The position numbers and the translations under genes are program-made. Positions 25,233 to 32,908 of a DNA stretch of 39,048 bases are shown piece after piece (the stretch's first letter is position 1; each line of letters begins with the position of its first letter). Origin of the DNA: Thiomargarita sp. (GTDB taxonomy: Bacteria; Pseudomonadota; Gammaproteobacteria; Beggiatoales; Beggiatoaceae). The notes under the pieces are model-generated. The model saw only the letters and a program-made list of their open reading frames with translations. It was not told the DNA's origin and did no database searches. Location of the stretch: contig DYPD01000012.1 of NCBI GenBank assembly GCA_020720115.1, forward strand, positions 10,718-49,765, in the 5' to 3' direction.

Positions 25233-27452
25233 TTATTTTCCCTGCTCTTGGGCTGTCTGCATGGGTTCGTCTATGTCCAGATCAGAGGGACTTTGGTCTG
25301 CCTGCAAATAGGCGCGGTAGCGTTCGCGGATTTCGTGTACATAGCGCACGGGTTCGCTCCCGCGCACATAACCATAGCGCGACTGTTCGGCATATTTTTC
25401 TTTGGATAATAGCAGCATGGCTTTTTCTACTTGATTAAACCAACGGTTTGGATTTAAGCCTTGTTGTTCTGCTAAACGACGAGCGTCTTGTACATGTCCC
25501 CAGCCAGCGTTATAACCTGCTAAGGCAAACCATAGGCGGTCTTTAACCGGAATGCTGTCTTCAAAACGCTCACGCACCCAATCCAGGTATTCAATACCCG
25601 CACGGATGTTTTGTTCTGGAGCAGTCAGGTCATTGACGCCAAATTGTTTGGCGGTGCGTGGCACAAGTTGCATCAATCCAGATGCGCCCGTCCAAGCAGT
25701 GGCTTTGGGATCAAACTGACTTTCTTGATACATCTGTGCCACTATGAGTCGCCAGTCAAACAGATAGTTTTTGGCATAGCGCTGCACCAAGTCGTCATAA
25801 GGTGAAAAGTGCCCGTTTTCGCTGTTGATTCGCGCTGCTTGATAAGAGCGAATTTTGCGCGAGTTGTGAAAATACCTTTGGTAAATCACGTTGTAAGTTA
25901 AGCTGCGGTATTGTTTTTTGTGAAAGTCGTTGAGGGCGCGTAGCAGTTCTGGATTGTTCTGGCGCACTGCCCAAGCTTGGGGCTGAGATTTTTTTAAGGC
26001 AAAACCGGCTTTGATGTCGTCGCGCCAAGCCAATTCGATGTCTAAAATGGGGCTGTCAGCAAGGGTTAAATCGTATTCGCCGGTCGCCACTCGATTAATG
26101 ATTTCTTCGGTTTCTAAATCCTCTGGCGCTGCTTGCAATTGAATCTGAACGCCCTCTTGCTGTAGTTCGGCTTGCAAACGCTCTAAAATATGCCACTGCT
26201 CACTGGCAGGGCGTGCCACTAAAATTCTTTGGTGCAGATCGGCACGGCTTTCTACTGTATCGTTGGTACGCATCACCAGGCGTTCTTCGGCGAAATGATA
26301 AGGGCGGGAAAAAGCCACGCCCTGTTTGAGGCGATCTTCAGAAGGCGCCATGAAAGCGGCAATCAAATCGCCTTTGCCTTCCAGCAGCCGCTTAACCAAT
26401 TCCTCATGCGTCGGCGCTACTATGATTTCCAGGTGCAAATCCTGCTGTTTGGCAAACTGGTTAATGATTTCGTACTCAAAACCCATTAATTCTCCGCGCA
26501 ATAGAAAATAGCAAGCGGCGTTGTTGCGTGTCAGCAGACGCAGGGTTTTGCGTTCTTTTAAGCTGGGTAAATCATCAAAATACAGGGTTTCTTGCGGCTT
26601 CAAGAGTGCTTGAGCGGTTAAAAAGCGATTCAGGCGCTCCAACAACTGTGGGTTATTTTTACGCACCGCCCATGCCTGATATTTTTCTTGGCTCACCACC
26701 AAAGGTACGCGAAAATCATTGCGATAAGCGCGAATCGCATCCAGCACATTGCTGTCGCCAATCAGCAAATCAATCTCGCCGCGCTCTAAACGATCCAGGT
26801 TTTGATCCACAGTCGCATTGCCTGGCAAGAGCTTGAGTTTTAGGTCTGGGAAGCGCCCTTGCAGTTGTTGCGCAGTGTCCCAAAAAGCCGTGCCCGCCGG
26901 CACCGATAGCGTGCGTTTAGACAAGTCTTCCAACTGATTCAATGGCTTATCCGTTGCACGGGTCACGATACTTTCATGACTCGAACTGACTGGCACTGTG
27001 AACGCGACTTGCGCCTTGCGGCTATCGGTAATGGTCAGATTCGCCACCGCCACATCCCCATAGCCCTGCTCCAGATAAGACAATAAATCGCTGAAACGCT
27101 CAACATGCAGAAATACGGGCTGTATGCCTAATTGTTCTGCAAAATCAATGGTTAAGCGACGTTCTAAATTGGGTGGATAGCCGTGACGTGGGAGATAAAT
27201 ATGATCTATGTGTTGCGTTAAAATACGCAGTTTGCCGGTTAAAACCAAGCTCTCCAGATCGCCCGTGTGGCTATCTGCAACCGCTTGATCGAGCAGCAAT
27301 TTAGTGACTTCTGGCTCAGACCATTCGTGCGCTTCTGGCGGTAGCGGCTTGTGCAGTTCATAAGCCAGCCAAGTCAAACTGCCCCACAGGGCACAAAAAC
27401 CTACAAAGGCTAACCAACCAAGCGGGATTTTCTCTAAAAGCGGATATTGCAT
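25233..27452 (-). CDS. MltF-like membrane-bound lytic transglycosylase with two solute-binding domains
   Basis: A 739-residue protein with an N-terminal membrane anchor (about 11-31). Two family-3 solute-binding-protein domains follow in tandem (about 72-282 and 300-515). Each has recognisable landmarks (DVAVANLTITDSRKAQVAFT and DLIAAFMAPSEDRLKQGVAFS; both end with an AWAVR-NNPxLL segment). The C-terminal SLT domain (about 556-690) has the catalytic Glu577 in YQESQFDP, then GASGLMQLVPRTA and AGYNAGWGHV. E. coli MltF (about 518 residues) has a single binding domain. It cleaves peptidoglycan glycan strands, probably under control of a bound ligand such as a muropeptide. It is divergent from the DUF455 gene. 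Confidence 0.92.
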   Translation of the reverse strand: MQYPLLEKIPLGWLAFVGFCALWGSLTWLAYELHKPLPPEAHEWSEPEVTKLLLDQAVADSHTGDLESLVLTGKLRILTQHIDHIYLPRHGYPPNLERRLTIDFAEQLGIQPVFLHVERFSDLLSYLEQGYGDVAVANLTITDSRKAQVAFTVPVSSSHESIVTRATDKPLNQLEDLSKRTLSVPAGTAFWDTAQQLQGRFPDLKLKLLPGNATVDQNLDRLERGEIDLLIGDSNVLDAIRAYRNDFRVPLVVSQEKYQAWAVRKNNPQLLERLNRFLTAQALLKPQETLYFDDLPSLKERKTLRLLTRNNAACYFLLRGELMGFEYEIINQFAKQQDLHLEIIVAPTHEELVKRLLEGKGDLIAAFMAPSEDRLKQGVAFSRPYHFAEERLVMRTNDTVESRADLHQRILVARPASEQWHILERLQAELQQEGVQIQLQAAPEDLETEEIINRVATGEYDLTLADSPILDIELAWRDDIKAGFALKKSQPQAWAVRQNNPELLRALNDFHKKQYRSLTYNVIYQRYFHNSRKIRSYQAARINSENGHFSPYDDLVQRYAKNYLFDWRLIVAQMYQESQFDPKATAWTGASGLMQLVPRTAKQFGVNDLTAPEQNIRAGIEYLDWVRERFEDSIPVKDRLWFALAGYNAGWGHVQDARRLAEQQGLNPNRWFNQVEKAMLLLSKEKYAEQSRYGYVRGSEPVRYVHEIRERYRAYLQADQSPSDLDIDEPMQTAQEQGK

Positions 27453-27493
27453 GGTGGCGTAAGCTCGCTTTAGCTTAATCAGACAAAGGTTTT

Positions 27494-27499
27494 TATAAT
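27494..27499 (+). promoter_or_regulatory. Candidate -10 element for the DUF455 gene
   Basis: A perfect TATAAT lies 63 bases before the ATG, in the short divergent interval with the MltF-like gene. No convincing -35 hexamer is found at 16-18 bases upstream, so activator help or an extended element may be needed. Confidence 0.35.
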
Positions 27500-27561
27500 G
27501 AAAGCCTTGAGCCTTTTAGCGCAAGTGTTTTATCAGATTAAAAAATTTTCAGGAGTATAAC

Positions 27562-28377
27562 ATGAGTCTTTTCAATGCCGCCTACCAGTGTTTAAGCGCC
27601 TCCACAATAGAGGAAAAAGTGCTGCTTACTCAAGCATTTGCACAACAATGGACGGAGCGCACCCTGGTTTGGTCGGAAGCTGATGAGCCACCACCGTTGG
27701 CAATTTCCATCCCTGGACGCCCCGCTCAGCCGCGTCTGGTTGCACCGCGAGAATTGCCGCGCCGTCGCTTATCTACGCACGAAGGACATGCGGCTTTGCT
27801 GCACTCAGTCGCGCACATTGAGTTTAACGCCATCAATTTGGCTTGGGATGCGGTATACCGTTTTCGTTACATGCCGCTGGCTTATTATGATGACTGGGTA
27901 TGGGTTGCAGCCGAAGAAGCGCAGCATTTTCAAGCACTACGCGGGCATTTACGCAGTCTTGGCTACGATTACGGGGATTTTCCGGCGCACAACGGCTTAT
28001 GGGAAATGGCGCAAGACACGGCGCACGATGTGCTGGTGCGCATGGCAATGGTGCCGCGAGTGCTGGAAGCGCGGGGGTTAGATGTTACGCCAGGCATGAT
28101 GCAAAAGCTGGAAGCCTTTGGTGATCAAGAAGCTGTGGCTATTTTGCAAGTGATTTGGCAAGAGGAAATCGGGCATGTTGCCGCTGGGTCGCGCTGGTTT
28201 CACTTCAGTTGCGCACAGCGGCACTACGAAGCAGAAAGCACTTTTCGCCAGTTAATCAAAGACTATCTTAAAGGCGATTTGCACCCGCCTTTTCACCAAG
28301 AAGCGCGGCTTGCCGCAGGTTTTAGTGCCGCAGAATTAGCCGCGTTAGAGGCGCGATATGGTGGGAGTGGCGCATAG
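27562..28377 (+). CDS. DUF455 ferritin-like protein
   Basis: A 271-residue protein of the DUF455 family, a ferritin-like four-helix group. Likely di-metal ligands are Glu and His residues in HSVAHIEFNAINLAWDA, AAEEAQHFQALRGHL and IWQEEIGHVAAG, following an E-x-x-H rhythm in successive helices. RRLSTHEGHAALLH is a family signature. In some relatives the domain is linked to tRNA hydroxylation or oxidative chemistry, but no function is established for this one. AGGAG lies eight bases before the ATG, a strong ribosome site. Confidence 0.87.
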   Translation: MSLFNAAYQCLSASTIEEKVLLTQAFAQQWTERTLVWSEADEPPPLAISIPGRPAQPRLVAPRELPRRRLSTHEGHAALLHSVAHIEFNAINLAWDAVYRFRYMPLAYYDDWVWVAAEEAQHFQALRGHLRSLGYDYGDFPAHNGLWEMAQDTAHDVLVRMAMVPRVLEARGLDVTPGMMQKLEAFGDQEAVAILQVIWQEEIGHVAAGSRWFHFSCAQRHYEAESTFRQLIKDYLKGDLHPPFHQEARLAAGFSAAELAALEARYGGSGA

Positions 28378-28400
28378 TGAGTGCGCAATGCCCTCACTAT
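28374..28400 (+). terminator. Hairpin at the DUF455/VWA convergence (weak terminator candidate)
   Basis: Perfect 8-base arms ATAGTGAG and CTCACTAT surround an 11-base loop and overlap the DUF455 stop codon. The only T-run (ATTTTT) is about 13 bases further on, so termination efficiency is doubtful. Confidence 0.3.
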
Positions 28401-28416
28401 GAGCCACTACCGATTT

Positions 28417-30096
28417 TTAGAAGAAAGTCGAAATTTCGCGGAATACGGTGTTGATGTTTTGTGGCGTGCCGGAATAGGCTTGGGTTTGGGTGGTTTGGGC
28501 GATGTCTTTCAATACGTCTAGGCGAGCGCCGTCGCCGTAGGCGATGGGAAAAATACGAATGGCTTGGTGTTCTGCGTCGAGCGCAATTTTGCTGTGCAGT
28601 TCTTCCAATGTCATCTGGCTGTTGCTGTCAGCGCCGTCACTGAGTATCACTATGGCTGCGATGTTTTCTGCGGATTGGTGCTGCAAAAAGCTATGGGCTG
28701 CGGCGATGGCGTCGTATAGCGCAGTGCCGCCAGAGGCGAAGAGTGCTTCAACCTGGCGTTTCGCCTCGTCACGTTTGTCAGCTACTTTCTCATTTTGCAT
28801 CACCCAATCGGGTTGGCTGTTGAAGGGGAGCAAGGAGAAGTTGTCTTCTGCACCGAGCATGTCGAGCAGTTGCAAGGCGCCTTGACGGGCGTTGTCCATT
28901 TTTTCTCCGCTCATACTGCCAGAGGTGTCTAACACCAGCACTATGTTGGCGTGACGTTTTTGTTGATACCAAAGTTGTTTGATTTCATTCATCACAGTCA
29001 CGCTGGGCACTTCTAACGTGGTTTTAGGTTCTGCTGGGTCTACGCCGTGTTGGGCGTCTAGCGGGGCGGCGAGTGGGATATTGACATCGGCGGGGCGAAA
29101 GCCATAAGCCAAGGCGCGTTCTTGCTGGGGTTTGTCAAGTAAGAATTTAAGGTAAATGCCTGCGGCTTCGCGTTGTTCGGCGGAAACCCAAGGGGCATTG
29201 ACAATGCCAGCGGGGTGGTCGCTCCAGAATGTGCCTTCTTGGGGATAAATGGCGACGATGGGGAAGGGTAGGTTGTTGCGCTGGTAGGATTCTATAACCA
29301 TGTTTTCATACAACACGGCGGCGCTTAAGTAGCCGGGACCATTGTCCATGAGTTTGTTGCCAAAAAAGCCGGTGGAGCGTCCGTAATGCACGACAGCTTG
29401 CTCGATGCTGTGCAGATAATCGGCTGTTTGCGGATTGCGCACATCTTCTAGGGTAAGCCCAGAGACTTTGCCGGCGCCTGCATACACTTCAGCAAAAAGG
29501 GAGATCAAGCCGCTGTTGCTGTAATCTGGATGGGTGTGACCAAATTTGAATTTGCCCCATTGCGGATAACCATAGCTTGCCCAGCCTTTGGGGTCTTTTG
29601 CCAATGTCACTATGTCTTTCCAACTGATGGTTTTTTTACCCCAACCCAGCGCCTCTGCCATCGGTTTCCACATAGCAATGACCACCGGGGAGAGCACCAG
29701 TTGTTCGGTGTGGTCAAACAGGTCTTTGTTGGTTTTGACTTGTGCTTGTGCATTGCCCAGTTTGATGAAAGCATCCGAAGCGGGGCTGCCGAGATGTGCC
29801 TGCAAACTGCCGTCGAGCAAGCCCTCCACCAGTTCGCCCGAACCCATTGGCTGGGTTTGGATGTGAATGGTTTTGCCGCTGGCAAGCTGCACCTTGGCGT
29901 TGTTAAAACCAGCGGTGACTTCTTCTACCCAAGCTTGTTTCTCTGAGCCGTAAGCAAATAAAACATTCACCGCATTGGGATCGTCAACTGGTTTGGCTGA
30001 CTGCGACTGATCGTTGCTGTTATCGCTACAAGCACTCAGTAGGAGTGCGCCAAGTCCTAGACCGGTTAGGGTCAAGATATTTTTGAAGCTGTGCAT
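28417..30096 (-). CDS. Lipoprotein fusing a solute-binding domain to a von Willebrand A domain
   Basis: I take the ATG at 30096 (AGAGG nine bases upstream), which places a signal peptide with lipobox LLLSAC (Cys23) at the N-terminus; the longer frame adds 43 unlikely residues. The 559-residue product has a periplasmic binding-protein-like region (about 45-350; e.g. MGSGELVEGLLDGSLQAHLG, WSDHPAGIVNAPWV). The VWA domain starts near 384, with a complete MIDAS: DTSGS (390-394), Thr458 in GGTALYD and Asp487 in LSDGADS. It should bind a divalent metal and a protein or ligand at the envelope. The ligand is unknown, and no transporter permease is adjacent. Confidence 0.87.
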   Translation of the reverse strand: MHSFKNILTLTGLGLGALLLSACSDNSNDQSQSAKPVDDPNAVNVLFAYGSEKQAWVEEVTAGFNNAKVQLASGKTIHIQTQPMGSGELVEGLLDGSLQAHLGSPASDAFIKLGNAQAQVKTNKDLFDHTEQLVLSPVVIAMWKPMAEALGWGKKTISWKDIVTLAKDPKGWASYGYPQWGKFKFGHTHPDYSNSGLISLFAEVYAGAGKVSGLTLEDVRNPQTADYLHSIEQAVVHYGRSTGFFGNKLMDNGPGYLSAAVLYENMVIESYQRNNLPFPIVAIYPQEGTFWSDHPAGIVNAPWVSAEQREAAGIYLKFLLDKPQQERALAYGFRPADVNIPLAAPLDAQHGVDPAEPKTTLEVPSVTVMNEIKQLWYQQKRHANIVLVLDTSGSMSGEKMDNARQGALQLLDMLGAEDNFSLLPFNSQPDWVMQNEKVADKRDEAKRQVEALFASGGTALYDAIAAAHSFLQHQSAENIAAIVILSDGADSNSQMTLEELHSKIALDAEHQAIRIFPIAYGDGARLDVLKDIAQTTQTQAYSGTPQNINTVFREISTFF

Positions 30097-30188
30097 AGCA
30101 TGAACCTCTTGATGGAATAAATAGATAAAACAAAGCCTAATGCCTAGACTAAGCCGCGTTGCGCCGCCGCTGAGCTTGAATTTTAACG

Positions 30189-30213
30189 AAAAACTCCGAC
30201 GGCGCAGCGTCGG
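30189..30213 (-). terminator. Intrinsic terminator after the restriction-modification operon
   Basis: On the minus strand CCGACG-CTGCGC-CGTCGG (30196-30213) is followed by AGTTTTT. It lies just beyond the stop of the specificity gene, at the GC-rich edge of the AT-rich segment. Confidence 0.6.
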
Positions 30214-30226
30214 CTTGAGCGACAAG

Positions 30227-30988
30227 TTATGTTTTTTGGGAATGTTTTACATGCCCATTTTTGAAGTTAATAAGCATGAATTCCTTGAAATTTTTATCTA
30301 CGGACTCTTTATCAACTTTGCCACTGGACAAGCTTTTAACCATATCTCCAAAGACTTTCTTAAGTCTTGAGTCTGCTTTTTTAACAACTTGATTTCTAAT
30401 GTGGTTTGCCTCGCTAATCAAGTCCGCTATTACATCTTGTACTTCTTTATCTGGTACGGGTATTTTGGTCTTTTCAATATCTTCATCTAAAATTGCGGGA
30501 TAGCTAGAACCTGTACTCCATTTTCTAAACTGTTCGAGAGTGCTGTCTAAGCGAAGTGCGAAATGTAAATATAATGGATTAACCCCTTTTTTAGCGCGAA
30601 TTACGCTAAAACCAGTAGAGCAAATTTCACCATCAAGATTTTCTGGAATCACAGCAATTGCGCCTCGCGTTGGGCGACATGTGGAGATAATAATGTCGTT
30701 TTTTTCAACTAATTTTCTAGCTCTTGACGGTGCCTCATCACCAGTTAGTTCTTGTGGATTTTCAATAACTCCAGATAAGACATTAACACATGAAATATCA
30801 ACATATATAAAAGTTAAATCAGGCTCTTTTGTTGGGTCTTTTTTCTCCTTTATTACATCAGCTACTTCGTATACATTTTTTAATATACTCGCTGGAAATT
30901 CCTTAATTCCATCTGGCGGTAAATGGTAGTCAATATCCCATCTTCCCTCTAATTTTAATTCTTGCCTTGTTTTTATAAGTATTTTCAT
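30227..30988 (-). CDS. Half-size (single-TRD) restriction-modification specificity subunit
   Basis: A 253-residue HsdS-like protein. The ATG at 30988 overlaps the TGA of the methylase gene (ATGA); a TTG six bases earlier is less likely. One target-recognition domain fills about residues 15-180, with typical landmarks (FIYVDISCVN, DIIISTCRPTRGAIAV, CSTGFSVIRAKKGVNPLYL, GSSYPAILDEDIEKTKIPVP). A coiled-coil spacer helix follows (VQDVIADLISEANHIRNQVV). A Type I S subunit has two such halves and about 400 residues, so this one should dimerise or pair with the partner and read a symmetric or half site. The region is AT-rich compared with neighbours. Confidence 0.85.
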   Translation of the reverse strand: MKILIKTRQELKLEGRWDIDYHLPPDGIKEFPASILKNVYEVADVIKEKKDPTKEPDLTFIYVDISCVNVLSGVIENPQELTGDEAPSRARKLVEKNDIIISTCRPTRGAIAVIPENLDGEICSTGFSVIRAKKGVNPLYLHFALRLDSTLEQFRKWSTGSSYPAILDEDIEKTKIPVPDKEVQDVIADLISEANHIRNQVVKKADSRLKKVFGDMVKSLSSGKVDKESVDKNFKEFMLINFKNGHVKHSQKT

Positions 30989-32832
30989 TTCCAACCTACC
31001 TGTCTATGAAATTCAGAAATTACCGAATCAACCTCTGAGCCAACTTTTTTTCTACCTGTTGCATCATAACCGAGATTATCAACTTGACATAGAAAAGCTT
31101 TTTGTTCTTTGTTCTCTTTCTCTCTTGGCTTTAATTTTCTAAATATACATAGGCATGTTTTGACCATAGCGCCATAAGGTGTAAAAGCCTCCTCTGGAAA
31201 ACTAATAATCGCTTTTATTTCTGCAATGCCAAATAACCAATCACGAACAAATTTAGTGCTTTTCCCCTTCATTAAATGCTCAGGAAGAACTATAGCTAGT
31301 CTACCGTTTGGTTTAAGAAACTGAAAACTTCTCTCTAATCCTAAGATTTCAAGTGGAAGTGATTTTTTCTTGTGTCCAAGTTGAAATCTACCTATGATTT
31401 CCATAGATTCTTGGCGCATTATACTTCCAAACGGTGGATTAGTAACAATAACATCAAATACAGATGGGTCTTTTTCTCCATCATCTCGTAATGCAATAAT
31501 ATCTGGATAATTATCAAAACTAAGTAAAGCATCCTGGTTTCTTATATTAGTATGCCCATCATCATTAAGCATCATGTCTGTCATTGCAATGCGAACCATA
31601 CGCTCGGATTTTTCGATTCCATGAAGGTGAAAAAATTTGAACTCATATAGCCCATGATTTGATATGGTTTTTCCTTGGTTAAATATTACATACTGAAGGC
31701 TTCTTGTCAAGAAATGACCCGAACCACAAAAAGGATCAAGTATTAAATCTTCTGCTTTAGGCTGAATAATTCCAATAGCTAATTGTACAATTGGATCTGG
31801 AGTGAAATATTGCCCCATACCTGCTCTGATAGCAGGGGCTAGTACCTTTTGGAAAGCAGAACCTTTTATATCTGAATTACTATCAATTAGTGAAAAGTCT
31901 TGTAGTTTTTCTACAACCCCATAGAGTGCCGTATCACTAAGTCTTACCTGATGTTTAAATACACCCCTAGATCGCTCATACCCTGGAATTCGTTTAGAAT
32001 ATATTTCTATATCAGCATTTCTAGCTTCTTCATATAAGACTCTTATATTTGAAGCAACTTCAGAAGCATTACTAGCTCCATAAGTTTGAAATCTAAATTC
32101 TGCGCCAGATTTTTGCTTTGTTGTGGTTCTCTCATCAAATATTTTTGCATAAATGACTTTGCATAGCTCATCTAATGCCTCGTCTGCATGAAGGCCATCA
32201 ATATCCCTGACAATACCATGACATTCAAATAAAACTTTGTCATATTTTCCGTCTATCTTTTGGAGTCCAGTTTCTCCAGTTTCAATGCCATCAGGCAATT
32301 CACGGATAAGCTTAAATTTTGATTGTCCTTTAATTCCATAAGATGGCAAATCACTAATATATTCAAAATCGTTAGGGTCAATTTTTTTTCTTATAGTTTT
32401 TGTTTTTTCACCATCTGTTACCATGCCAATGGTAGCAGTGTGTGTTGAAGCTAAATAAGTTTCTAATTGGCGTTCTGCTTCATCAAAAACATCTTTACTT
32501 ACACCACGCTTTTTAGTTTCAATATATAAAAATGTTCTTCTGTTACTATTTTTTATAGATATATCTGCTTCTTTATAAGTTGACCCCATTTTTACGGGTT
32601 CTTCTATAATTATTCTTTCACCAATCCACTCTGAAGGATATTTGTACTTATCTAGTAATTGTTTAAGCGCCCATTGCCTGACAAATTCTTCAATATAATA
32701 TTCTGCACCATCATATGTGCCATTTTCTTTGTGCCAATCTTCTGCTCTGCGCATAGCTTCTTGAACATCTCCATGAGTTTTGCAAAGCCAATTCTTGGGT
32801 TCTATAAGTTCAAACACGCCTATTAGTGGCAT
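30985..32832 (-). CDS. BcgI-like fused nuclease and adenine methyltransferase subunit
   Basis: A 615-residue protein. The N-terminal part (about 1-150) resembles the HsdR N-terminal nuclease, with D90 and E105-T-K107 (EADISIKN ... FLYIETKKRG) as a PD-(D/E)XK centre. The C-terminal part is an HsdM-type N6-adenine methylase: MGQYFTPDPIVQLA (339-352), motif I LDPFCGSGHF (365-374) and motif IV NPPF (465-468), then IVLPEHLMKG. There is no helicase/translocase. With the adjacent single-TRD S gene this matches the A and B subunits of Type IIB systems such as BcgI, which cut on both sides of the site. GGAG lies nine bases before the ATG. AT-rich codon use marks recent transfer. Confidence 0.86.
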   Translation of the reverse strand: MPLIGVFELIEPKNWLCKTHGDVQEAMRRAEDWHKENGTYDGAEYYIEEFVRQWALKQLLDKYKYPSEWIGERIIIEEPVKMGSTYKEADISIKNSNRRTFLYIETKKRGVSKDVFDEAERQLETYLASTHTATIGMVTDGEKTKTIRKKIDPNDFEYISDLPSYGIKGQSKFKLIRELPDGIETGETGLQKIDGKYDKVLFECHGIVRDIDGLHADEALDELCKVIYAKIFDERTTTKQKSGAEFRFQTYGASNASEVASNIRVLYEEARNADIEIYSKRIPGYERSRGVFKHQVRLSDTALYGVVEKLQDFSLIDSNSDIKGSAFQKVLAPAIRAGMGQYFTPDPIVQLAIGIIQPKAEDLILDPFCGSGHFLTRSLQYVIFNQGKTISNHGLYEFKFFHLHGIEKSERMVRIAMTDMMLNDDGHTNIRNQDALLSFDNYPDIIALRDDGEKDPSVFDVIVTNPPFGSIMRQESMEIIGRFQLGHKKKSLPLEILGLERSFQFLKPNGRLAIVLPEHLMKGKSTKFVRDWLFGIAEIKAIISFPEEAFTPYGAMVKTCLCIFRKLKPREKENKEQKAFLCQVDNLGYDATGRKKVGSEVDSVISEFHRQVGWK

Positions 32833-32908
32833 ACATCAATACTCCTTAATATTTTTGAGGTACTCTGCCATCAACTTTAAAACATAACAGAGAAATATGA
32901 ACGCTGTC

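Noticed and set aside
30097-30225. N-terminal extension of the VWA lipoprotein
   Set aside because: It would bury a clear signal peptide and lipobox 43 residues inside, and the ATG at 30096 has a good ribosome site.
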